A stretch of 7,018 nt of DNA from CAYYTU01 sp964474655 (lineage in GTDB: Bacteria; Chloroflexota; Anaerolineae; B4-G1): assembly GCA_964474655.1 (NCBI GenBank), contig CAYYTU010000120.1, positions 1-7,018 of the forward strand, read 5' to 3'. Below the pieces are notes generated by a model. The model was not told the DNA's origin, searched no databases, and was given only the letters and a program-made list of their open reading frames with translations. The translations under genes and the position numbers were made by a program. This document shows, piece by piece, positions 1-6,200 of this stretch (its first letter is position 1; every line of letters begins with the position of its first letter).

Positions 1-1770
1 GACGCGGAGATTCTGGACTCTACCGGCGCGCCGGTTCCGATTGAGGCTATCCTAAGCCCAATCGTGAAGGAGGGAGAGGTAGTTGGCGTTCAGGGGTCGG
101 CCCGTGATATCGGCGGGCGCAAGTATGTGGAGGAGGCCTTGAGGCGGCGGGCCCGGGACTTGGAGGCCATAAACGAGCTGGCGATCACCCTGACTACCGC
201 ACCGTCTGGGGTCGACCTGTTTAATCTGCTCGCGGAGGAGCTGAAGAGCATCACCGACGCGCTGGGTGTGAGCGTATCCGTCTATAATCCCGACGAGCAT
301 GTTTTGGTTGTCAAACACGTCGCTGCTGAGGGGTGGGTGATCTCCCGCCTGGACGAGCTGTTGGAGCGGGAGATTGGGGGATTGCCGATGCCCGTGAGCG
401 AGGAAGCATATGCCGCTATGATACATGAGATGGTGAGGCGATTGCCCGATCTCCACACGACTACCTTTGGCGTGATCCCTGAGCCCATCTCCGCAGCGGT
501 CCAGCGGGTGCTAGGCATAGATCACTTCATCGGCCTGGCGCTGGCTGAGGGGGATGATCTGATGGGAACTGCTATCATCGCGATGCCCGAGGGGCAGCTC
601 CCGCCGACCGACGAGGTGGTCGAGACTTTCACCCGCGTGGCCACCGCGGCGCTGCAGAAGCGGTGGGCGGAGGAGGCGCTGCGCGAGAGTGAGGAGCGCC
701 TAGATCTCGCCGTACGCGGCGGCGCGCTGGGCACCTGGGATTGGAATATTCAGACCGGCGAGGAGCAGTTCAATGAGCGGTGGGCGGAGATGTTGGGGTA
801 CGACTTGGAGGAAATCAGGCCCCATATGAGCGCCTGGGAGAGCCGGGTCCATCCCGACGACCGCTCGGAAGTGTACGATAAGCTAAACGCTCACTTGGAG
901 GGGAAGACGCCAATCTACGAGGTCGAGTTCCGTATGCGGCACAAATCGGGTGAGTGGGTGTGGATTCTCAACCGCGGTAAGGTTATTGAGTGGGCTGAGG
1001 AAGGGCGGCCACTGCGGGCCTGTGGGGTTCATCTGGATATTACTGCTCGCAAGCGGGCGGAGGAGCAGCTGGAGCACTACGCCGCCGAGCTGGAGCGCAG
1101 CAATCGGGATCTGGAGCATATTGGCTACGTCATCTCTCACGACCTGCAGGCGCCGTTGAGGACGGTGCAGAACTGGCTGAGGCTGCTGGAGAAGCGGTAC
1201 CGAGGCAAGCTGGATGAGAGGGCTGAGACCTATATCGACTATGCCGTGGGCGGCGCCGAACGGATGGAGGCTATGATCAAGGCCTTGCTGGAGCTATCGC
1301 GGGTGGAGACGCGAGGCGAGCAGCTGACGCCGACCGACGTCGATGCGGTGGTGGAGTGCACCTTGGATTCGCTGAAGCAGATGGTCGAGGAGAGTGACGC
1401 GCAGATAACGTGCGATCCCTTGCCCACCGTGATGGCGGACGAGGTGCAGCTGGCCCAGGTCTTCCAGAACCTGGTTGCTAACGCGATCAAGTTCCGGCGC
1501 GAGGGAGTGTCGCCGCGCGTCCATATTTCTGCGGAACGCGAGGGCGATGCGTGGATATTCTCAGTGGAGGATAACGGCATCGGCGTTGATCCGGAGCAGG
1601 CCGATCGTATCTTTCAGATCTTCCAGCGGCTCCATACGGAGGAGGAGTACTCTGGCCTGGGTGTGGGGCTAGCGCTCTGTCAGCGCATCGTAGAGCGTCA
1701 CGGGGGGCGCATCTGGGTCGAATCGGAGGTGGGAGAGGGGAGTACGTTTTACTTCTCGCTACCCGCGTAG
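1..1770 (+). CDS. PAS-GAF-PAS sensor histidine kinase, C-terminal part (5' end outside window)
   Basis: This is the C-terminal 589 residues of a two-component sensor kinase that autophosphorylates a histidine and passes the phosphate to an unseen response regulator. The frame is open from base 1, and its first 45 codons read as the end of a PAS domain (GVQGSARDI followed by GRKYVEEAL), so the GTG at 64 is not the real start. Numbering from base 1: GAF about 60-218, PAS_3-type PAS about 229-355, a short coiled linker, then HisKA with the H-box SHDLQAPLR and phospho-acceptor His380. The HATPase domain has N-box Asn490/Asn494, G1 DNGIGVD at 524-530, an F-box-like IFQIFQRL and G2 GLGVGL at 552-557, and ends in FYFSLPA. 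The H-box resembles the bacteriophytochrome/COG4251 kinase group. The visible part has no membrane segment, no receiver domain and no GAF cysteine in an obvious chromophore site, so the signal is unknown. All catalytic boxes look intact. Confidence 0.95.
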   Translation, partial: DAEILDSTGAPVPIEAILSPIVKEGEVVGVQGSARDIGGRKYVEEALRRRARDLEAINELAITLTTAPSGVDLFNLLAEELKSITDALGVSVSVYNPDEHVLVVKHVAAEGWVISRLDELLEREIGGLPMPVSEEAYAAMIHEMVRRLPDLHTTTFGVIPEPISAAVQRVLGIDHFIGLALAEGDDLMGTAIIAMPEGQLPPTDEVVETFTRVATAALQKRWAEEALRESEERLDLAVRGGALGTWDWNIQTGEEQFNERWAEMLGYDLEEIRPHMSAWESRVHPDDRSEVYDKLNAHLEGKTPIYEVEFRMRHKSGEWVWILNRGKVIEWAEEGRPLRACGVHLDITARKRAEEQLEHYAAELERSNRDLEHIGYVISHDLQAPLRTVQNWLRLLEKRYRGKLDERAETYIDYAVGGAERMEAMIKALLELSRVETRGEQLTPTDVDAVVECTLDSLKQMVEESDAQITCDPLPTVMADEVQLAQVFQNLVANAIKFRREGVSPRVHISAEREGDAWIFSVEDNGIGVDPEQADRIFQIFQRLHTEEEYSGLGVGLALCQRIVERHGGRIWVESEVGEGSTFYFSLPA

Positions 1771-2077
1771 GGAGAAGGGCGTACGGGGAACTTAAAGCCC
1801 TCACCCTCTTCTCTTGTCCGGCGTTGGAAAAGTATCTGAGAGTGGGGTGAGGGCGCTTCTGAACTTCCACTGGTCACAGGGGGTCGGAAGATATGGCGGG
1901 TCGGAACGAACTTAACTTGACTCCTGCACTTTTCAAATTTTGAAGAGCAGAGCTTCAGAAGTCTTAATGCGAACCCAACTTGGAAGTAAAGCGTTATTTT
2001 GCATCCAAAATCCTCGACGGTGACTTCCGAAGTCTGGAGTCGCTAAATTGCAGGAGTTAAGCTTAAGGGAGGTTGTA
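1771..2077. other. Convergent intergenic region, no gene seen
   Basis: These 307 bases separate the kinase and the CBM48 gene, which face each other. I see no convincing coding frame. The region holds a long-looped inverted repeat (1797-1854), an AT-rich near-palindrome TTCAAATTTTGAA at 1932-1944, a 13-base inverted repeat GACTTC-C-GAAGTC at 2022-2034 and a 10-base palindrome TTAAGCTTAA at 2057-2066. None is followed by a clear T-tract, so no intrinsic terminator can be assigned with confidence to either gene. The base composition is visibly more AT-rich from about 1905 to 2070 than in the flanking genes. Confidence 0.6.
1797..1854. repeat. Inverted repeat with 10-bp arms, possible bidirectional terminator or dispersed repeat
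   Basis: The arm GCCCTCACCC at 1797-1806 is exactly complementary to GGGTGAGGGC at 1845-1854, with a 38-base loop. It lies 27 bases after the kinase stop and points at the convergent CBM48 gene. There is no T-run after the right arm. Pyrimidine-rich CCCTCACCC-type repeats are common between genes in some Chloroflexota genomes, so it may be a copy of a dispersed repeat rather than a dedicated terminator. The pairing is seen directly; the role is inferred. Confidence 0.5.
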
Positions 2078-2362
2078 CTATGTCAGCAAAATGCCATTCT
2101 CTCCCTCGTATGTATCGGCGTCGTCAGCGTTGAACCAGACGCCATCCTCCGTCACGTAGCGATAGGCGTAGCGTTCATCTTTATCCAGCGTGACCACGGC
2201 GCTATAGGTCGCGTTGTTGCGGTGGATGAGCGGGTTGGCTTTTGGGTCCCAATCGTTGAAGGTCCCTGCCACATAGGCGTGGGCCGCGTGCGGGTGCTCC
2301 TCCGGCAGGGCAAACGAGATTTTGACCTGATCACTTCCTTTGACGTTCCGTCTGCGTAACAT
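2078..2362 (-). CDS. Small stand-alone CBM48 / isoamylase early-set domain protein (glycogen-binding type)
   Basis: The product is about 94 residues and consists almost entirely of one carbohydrate-binding early-set (CBM48, AMPK-beta-like) fold. The family signature is clear: VAGTFNDWDPKANPL near residues 30-44, the second-strand pattern YSAVVTLDKDERYAYRYV, and the closing DGVWFNADDADTYEGENG. The aromatic residues (two Trp and several Tyr) are those typically used to bind alpha-glucan. There is no signal peptide, membrane segment or attached catalytic domain, so a cytoplasmic glycogen- or starch-binding or scaffold role is inferred. The longer upstream frame (to 2479) is rejected: it would read through the promoter, and its N-terminus has no family character. 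Two adjacent ATG codons (2365 and 2362) follow AAGGAGGG. The second is preferred because the first leaves only 1 base after AGGAGG. The gene is monocistronic and divergent from the tRNA genes. The family is certain in outline; the physiological partner is unknown. Confidence 0.88.
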   Translation of the reverse strand: MLRRRNVKGSDQVKISFALPEEHPHAAHAYVAGTFNDWDPKANPLIHRNNATYSAVVTLDKDERYAYRYVTEDGVWFNADDADTYEGENGILLT

Positions 2363-2365
2363 CAT

Positions 2366-2373
2366 CCCTCCTT
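2366..2373 (-). promoter_or_regulatory. Ribosome binding site of the CBM48 gene, unusually close to the start
   Basis: On the minus strand AAGGAGGG is followed directly by ATGATG. The AGGAGG core is 1 base from the first ATG and 4 bases from the second. This favours the second ATG (2362) and still gives a short spacing compared with the usual 5-9 bases. Confidence 0.7.
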
Positions 2374-2419
2374 GGTTTATGTGATAGTCTGCTTGTCGAC
2401 ATACGGTACAGATAGACTG

Positions 2420-2447
2420 ACTATACCATACTTCTGGCAAATGTGAA
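2420..2447 (-). promoter_or_regulatory. Sigma70-type extended -10 promoter of the CBM48 gene
   Basis: On the minus strand TTCACA (2447-2442; 5 of 6 to consensus) is followed after 16 bases by TATAGT (2425-2420; 5 of 6), with TGG immediately before the hexamer giving an extended -10 (TGn). The predicted transcript starts near 2413, about 50 bases before the chosen ATG. Because the -10 lies inside the longer upstream reading frame, it also supports the short form of the protein. Confidence 0.65.
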
Positions 2448-2550
2448 CCGAAGGCATCGGTTCCTCCGAGCGATTGCATCAGGTCAGATGACAGATTGAG
2501 ACGATAGTTGTTTATCTTTTCCTCTCGAACGGCTCGTGTACAGTGGAGGT

Positions 2551-2567
2551 CAGTCCAGGCAGGACTG
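2551..2567. repeat. Small inverted repeat upstream of the tRNA promoter, possible operator
   Basis: CAGTCC at 2551-2556 and GGACTG at 2562-2567 form a 6-bp dyad with a 5-base centre. It ends 9 bases before the -35 box of the tRNA promoter, in the divergent region shared with the CBM48 promoter. It could be a regulator or upstream-activator site, or chance; there is no second copy in the window. Confidence 0.3.
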
Positions 2568-2576
2568 AATGATGAC

Positions 2577-2605
2577 TTGACACGATCGCCAAAACCCTGT
2601 ATAAT
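2577..2605 (+). promoter_or_regulatory. Perfect consensus sigma70 promoter of the tRNA pair
   Basis: TTGACA at 2577-2582 and TATAAT at 2600-2605 are both exact consensus hexamers with the optimal 17-base spacer. Transcription should start near 2612, only about 5 bases before the first tRNA nucleotide, so the primary transcript has almost no 5' leader. Such a strong core promoter fits a stable-RNA gene. Confidence 0.93.
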
Positions 2606-2616
2606 CCTGGGCGTGT

Positions 2617-2688
2617 TGCGGGGTAGAGCAGTGGCAGCTCGTCGGGCTCATAACCCGGAGGTCCCAGGTTCGAATCCTGGCCCCGCTA
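2617..2688 (+). tRNA. Initiator tRNA-fMet (CAT)
   Basis: The sequence folds as a full cloverleaf: acceptor GCGGGG/CCCCGC (positions 2-7/66-71), D-stem GAGC/GCTC, anticodon loop CTCATAA, and T-arm CCAGG-TTCGAAT-CCTGG. Three initiator hallmarks are present. Position 1 (T) and position 72 (T) do not pair; the anticodon stem has GGG:CCC next to the loop; and the D-stem has the purine-11/pyrimidine-24 pair (A11-T24). These distinguish it from elongator tRNA-Met. The discriminator is A73 (2688), followed by CCTCA, so the CCA end is not encoded and must be added by tRNA nucleotidyltransferase. The mismatch is T:T rather than the C:A of E. coli. It is transcribed from the consensus promoter directly upstream, probably together with the next tRNA. 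Confidence 0.95.
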
Positions 2689-2693
2689 CCTCA

Positions 2694-2720
2694 TAGCGGG
2701 CGCTGGTAAAGCGCCCGCTA
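2694..2720 (+). terminator. Perfect 11-bp hairpin between the two tRNA genes (processing element or attenuator)
   Basis: TAGCGGGCGCT (2694-2704) and AGCGCCCGCTA (2710-2720) are exact reverse complements around a GGTAA loop. The hairpin fills nearly the whole 39-base spacer between the tRNAs. It is GC-rich and stable, but CACTTAT follows instead of a T-run, so a classical intrinsic terminator is doubtful. It may guide RNase processing of the dicistronic transcript or partly reduce transcription of the second tRNA. The structure is certain; the role is inferred. Confidence 0.6.
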
Positions 2721-2727
2721 CACTTAT

Positions 2728-2799
2728 GGCGACGTAGCTCAGTGGTAGAGCAGGGGACTCATAAGCCCTTGGTCGCGTGTTCAAATCACGCCGTCGCCA
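2728..2799 (+). tRNA. tRNA with CAT anticodon, most likely elongator tRNA-Met
   Basis: The cloverleaf is acceptor GGCGACG/CGTCGCC, D-stem GCTC/GAGC, anticodon loop CTCATAA, T-arm GCGTG-TTCAAAT-CACGC and discriminator A73. All seven acceptor pairs form, so it is not an initiator. The anticodon stem is GGGGA/GCCCT: it starts with a G-T wobble, and A31 faces G39 beside the loop, which is slightly irregular. A CAT anticodon could also mean tRNA-Ile2, where C34 is changed to lysidine to read AUA. The GGC start and the A5-T68 pair are closer to elongator Met, and the paired C4-G69 and C5-G68 that E. coli TilS uses are absent, so Met is preferred. CCA is not encoded (ACTCA follows). Confidence 0.85.
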
Positions 2800-2800
2800 C

Positions 2801-2914
2801 TCATAACAACCCTTCCTGAGCCATCCTCGCCACAGCCGAGAACTCGTCGTGCTTGCGCCTCAATTCTTCTCGCTTGAACACAGCGTAGAACTCCCTCCCA
2901 TATAGGTCGACGTG
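2801..2914 (-). pseudogene. C-terminal fragment of an unrecognised protein, abutting the tRNA 3' end
   Basis: On the minus strand 37 codons (from HVDLYGREFYAVFKREELRR to AQEGLL) end in TGA at 2801-2803, one base beyond the tRNA discriminator. The stretch has a protein-like composition: a strand-like start and an amphipathic, charged C-terminal helix. Further upstream this frame runs antisense to the radical SAM remnant and becomes low-complexity Arg/Pro, so no full gene exists here. I do not recognise the family. It may be the tail of a gene truncated when the neighbouring fragment arrived, or a chance open stretch. There is no start codon or ribosome binding site that I trust. Confidence 0.3.
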
Positions 2915-2937
2915 CCTCCGCTGAGGAGCTGGCCGAC

Positions 2938-3195
2938 GCGGACAACGAGCGTACCTATTGCGTCTGTTACTTCGGTGGCGCCCCGGCCAGCCAGATGCTG
3001 TATGCGCTGGCGACCGCCCGCCGGCTGACCGAGCGCGGCCTGGAGGTGGGCCGCATCGCACGCTTCATCGCCCAGCTCAACTCCACGATCCCCTACGCGC
3101 TGCTGGGCTTCGTATCACACTTTCTCTTTCCGAATTTGCCGCACACGTCGATGCGCCACGCCGAGGAGGCTGCTCGCTCCGTCAAACGCAAGCTG
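2938..3195 (+). pseudogene. Remnant of a radical SAM protein with missing N-terminus and internal deletion
   Basis: In frame with position 2938 the translation gives NERTYCVCYFGGAPASQM, which resembles the VCYFGGDP(A/T)PQ segment of radical SAM enzymes of the PFL-activase-like / AmmeMemoRadiSam type. After TERG it passes directly to VGRIARFIAQLNSTIPYALL, then a FLFPNLPHTS-like segment and HAEEAARS, which match the C-terminal part of the same family (cf. PYALLAFxPxFxMPDLPxTS). The region upstream with the CxxxCxxC iron-sulfur motif is absent. The central barrel segment between the two matched parts, probably about 80-90 residues, also appears deleted near 3037-3049. No ribosome binding site or sensible start is visible; the ATG at 2995 lies inside the conserved motif. 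The frame then runs on past the end of the subtilase gene. The enzyme cannot be functional. The family match is from memory and not from a search. Confidence 0.7.
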
Positions 3196-3207
3196 AGACC
3201 AAAGCGC

Positions 3208-6200
3208 TCATCGCCGACGGAGCACGAGGGGCAGGTAGATGGTACCCGGCGGGGTTTGTGGCTCATTTCGAGCGAGCAGGGCGAAGGTGCTCAGGTGGTC
3301 GATGGTGGCTATCAGCTGACGCTGCGTTGGGTAGTGTGCTGTCGGTGTGATACCGTCCGTGGTCCAGTCGGTTCCGTCCCAATAGTAAAGCGCCAGTGAC
3401 GCTTCGTTCTTCCCCTCCATATCGGCCTGGGTGTAACCGATGGTCACGGTAAGTGGTGTCTCAAAGGTTAGGCCTTCTTGTAGGATGCCGTCGCGGTAGG
3501 CGTTAAGTTCGAAGGCTCTCCCGGCGAAGGCGAAGCCGGGGGGGGCGTGGGTGATGGTCGTTACGGAGCCATAAGCCAGCTCGGCCGGTTCGGATAGAGC
3601 GCCCGAGGGAACTGCGATGACGATAGAGGTAGGTTCGTCGGCGAGCGTGATCTCTGTCCCTGTCGCTGGATTGATGACTGTTACTCCATCCGCGGCGATG
3701 GCGGTCACCGTGGTTGTGCTTGAGGCTGTCACGCCCTCGGTCCCTTCGACCTGGACGATGTTGACCAAGGGGCCGGTGTAGTCGGTTGCCACGGTCACGA
3801 CTAGCCTGGTTGACCAGGCTTCTCCGGGCGCCAGGGACGTATGCCAGGTGCGCGTATCGGCGGGTGTGACGTGAGCAGGGGGCACGTTGGTGATGACCGT
3901 CTCCATCACCAGCCCGCCGACGTTCGTGACGCCGAGCGTGTGGGTCAGCGGTTTGCTGGCTAGTGCCGGATTGGAGCTGGCGTGTTGGGTCACCTGGAGA
4001 TCTACTTTCAACTCGTCCGCGCCGAGATCGTAGCCATCGCTGGTGGGGCGAGGATCGCCATCCATATCATCCGTGACGCTGATGGGCAAGGCCATATCGA
4101 CAGCTGGGCTTTCTGGGCGAATGTGGTAATCGCCTTCGTCCGGCGCTACGAAGGCTGGGTCTCCCCGATGATTATTTGCCTCGGTGCCGGTGATGACCGC
4201 GCCCGCGCCGTCCCAATCGGACGTGTTGTTTCCCCAAAGCGTGCCCTCCAGGCTGACGACGTGTTCTGCGGTGGCGACGATGCCGGTGGTATGGTCTGTC
4301 AGGATCGTGTTGGTCAGGGCCACGGTGCTTAAGCTCTCGCCTCCGGTGACGTGAAGCCCCTCATCGCCGTTGCGGGCCAGCGTAGTGTGGAGCAGGCGTG
4401 GCGATGTGTTCTGGACGTAGAGCCCGTCTCCCGCGTCACTGGCCTGATTGGAGGCGATCACGTTGTTGACCATCTGGATTTCGCCGTAGGCCAGATGGCC
4501 CCCTCCGCCGTTTCGGGCTTGATTATCGAGGATGACGTTGCGGGCCAGGTTGGCGCTGGATTTCCAAAGGTAAAGCCCGCCTCCGTCTTGATCGGCGCTG
4601 TTGGCCTGGAGGCTATTGTCGCTGATCGGAGCGTCGCTCCAGTAGGCGTAGAGGCCGCCGCCTCCCTTGCCGGCGTGATTGGAAGCGATCTCATTCCGAT
4701 TGATTATCGTCTCGCTTTCGCGCAGGTAGATACCGCCGCCGTCCTGCTCGGCCTCATTGTGGGCGATCGTGTTGCCGTGCAGCGCGCCAGTGCTCTCTTC
4801 CAGGTAGATACCAGCGCCCCGGCGGGCCGTGTTGCTGACGATGTGGTTGTGGCTGATGATGGGGCTGGCTTCGATGGCATAGATGCCACCGCCGACGTTT
4901 CCACCCGGTTGTCCGCTGGCGTCGCCGCCGGTGAGCCAAAGCCCCTCAATGGTGGGCGTGATGGGGGAGCCGGTCGGTTGGCCCGTGATGTGAACCGCGC
5001 GTCCGCCGCCCTGTGCGTCGATGATGGTGAGGTTAGCTTCTGGATCGGCCGGCTCTTTGAAGGCGGCGCTGTAACCGCCGCGAATGATGACGCTCTTGTC
5101 GACGTAGATGCCGGTGTAAGTGCCGGCGGCCACTTTGATGGTGTTACTCGCTTCCACCGCGTCGATGGCGGCCTGGATGGCGTCGAAGGTGCACGTGTGG
5201 CCGTTGCAGACCGTCACCTCCTGGCCCGGCGAAAGCTCGGTGATGGTGAGAGCGTGCGTGGTGGTCAGGGTGCCGCCGGTATTGGCGGCGGTAAGGGTGA
5301 TTCGTTTGGCCCCTGCAACGTCCCAGGCGAACGTGACGGAGTCGGTCAGACCGCTGGTATGCGTGATCGGCGCCTGGGCTGTGGCTCGCCAGACGTAGGT
5401 GATCGGCTGAGCGGCGGTGATGGGGACGACGCTGGCTACGAACGTCCGATCGGTGCCCACCAGCCCGCTCACGGGACCGTCGATAGAGGTTTCGTTCGGC
5501 GGTACCGCGCGCTGGAGGGCCTGGGCGAGGTTGAGCTGCCCGGCGCCGAAGTAAACGTCCCAGCCCTTCTTGTCCTCGTTCGGCGGGCCAATCTGGTCGT
5601 CGGCGGTCGTGCGCAGGATGTGGCGTGACTCTTCTATGGTGTAGCCCGGATGGACCGAGTGGATCAGGCCCAGCGCGCCGGCCACGTGGGGGGCCGCCAT
5701 TGAGGTGCCCAACATATAGGTGTAGCTATCGTCCCAGTAGGTGCTGAGGATCGATTTGCCCGGCGCTACCAGGTCGATGTGATCGCCGAAGCAGGATTGC
5801 TCCCAGCGGGCCCCCTTGCGGTCCGTGGCGCCGACGGCGATGGTTTCGGTGTAAACAGCCGGGTAGTAGGGCGTCGAGTTGCCTTCGTTCATCATCGAGA
5901 CGACCACGGGCACGTTCGATTGATAGGCGTAGCGGATGGCTGTGTGCAGCAGAGTCGAATCGAGGTCACCCCCCATGCTCATATTGATCATGTGAGCGCC
6001 GTTATCCACTGCGTGCTCAATCGCGCTCGCCCAGTCCGTATAGTACCCCAGGTTGTCGCTGTTGAGTGCTTTCAGGGGCATCACGCGGCAGCGGGGGCAG
6101 ACGCCGGCTATGCCGATGGCGTTGTTCGTGGTGGCCACCGCTATGCCGGCTACATGCGTGCCGTGACCGTTGTCATCTTGCGGGATGGTGGTGTCGCTGA

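Noticed and set aside
64..66. GTG as the start codon of the histidine kinase
   Set aside because: The frame is open back to base 1, and the preceding codons continue a PAS domain, so the gene starts outside the window. No ribosome binding site precedes the GTG.
1487..1870. Minus-strand open frame of 127 codons
   Set aside because: It is antisense to the HATPase domain of the kinase and rich in Arg/Pro/Ala, as expected for a shadow frame.
2048..2359. Plus-strand open frame of 103 codons
   Set aside because: It is an antisense shadow of the CBM48 gene, which has a clear family signature, promoter and ribosome binding site on the minus strand.
2363..2479. N-terminal extension of the CBM48 protein to an upstream ATG
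   Set aside because: The extension covers the -10 box and the ribosome binding site, and has no similarity to the early-set family.
2508..2696. Plus-strand open frame of 62 codons ending NPEVPGSNPGPATS
   Set aside because: The ending is the well-known false translation of a tRNA anticodon and T-arm; the frame reads through the tRNA promoter and the initiator tRNA gene.
2995..3399. An intact short gene starting at ATG 2995
   Set aside because: The ATG lies inside a conserved radical SAM block, no ribosome binding site precedes it, and the last third runs antisense into the subtilase gene.
4339..4863. Possible CRISPR or tandem DNA repeat
   Set aside because: The periodicity is at protein level (beta-helix coils), units differ at many bases and there are no constant repeats with unique spacers.
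4351..5628. Plus-strand open frame of 425 codons
   Set aside because: It lies wholly antisense to the beta-helix and PKD-like part of the subtilase. Its Val/Asp/Gly-rich composition is what the codon bias of the opposite strand produces, and no domain is recognisable.
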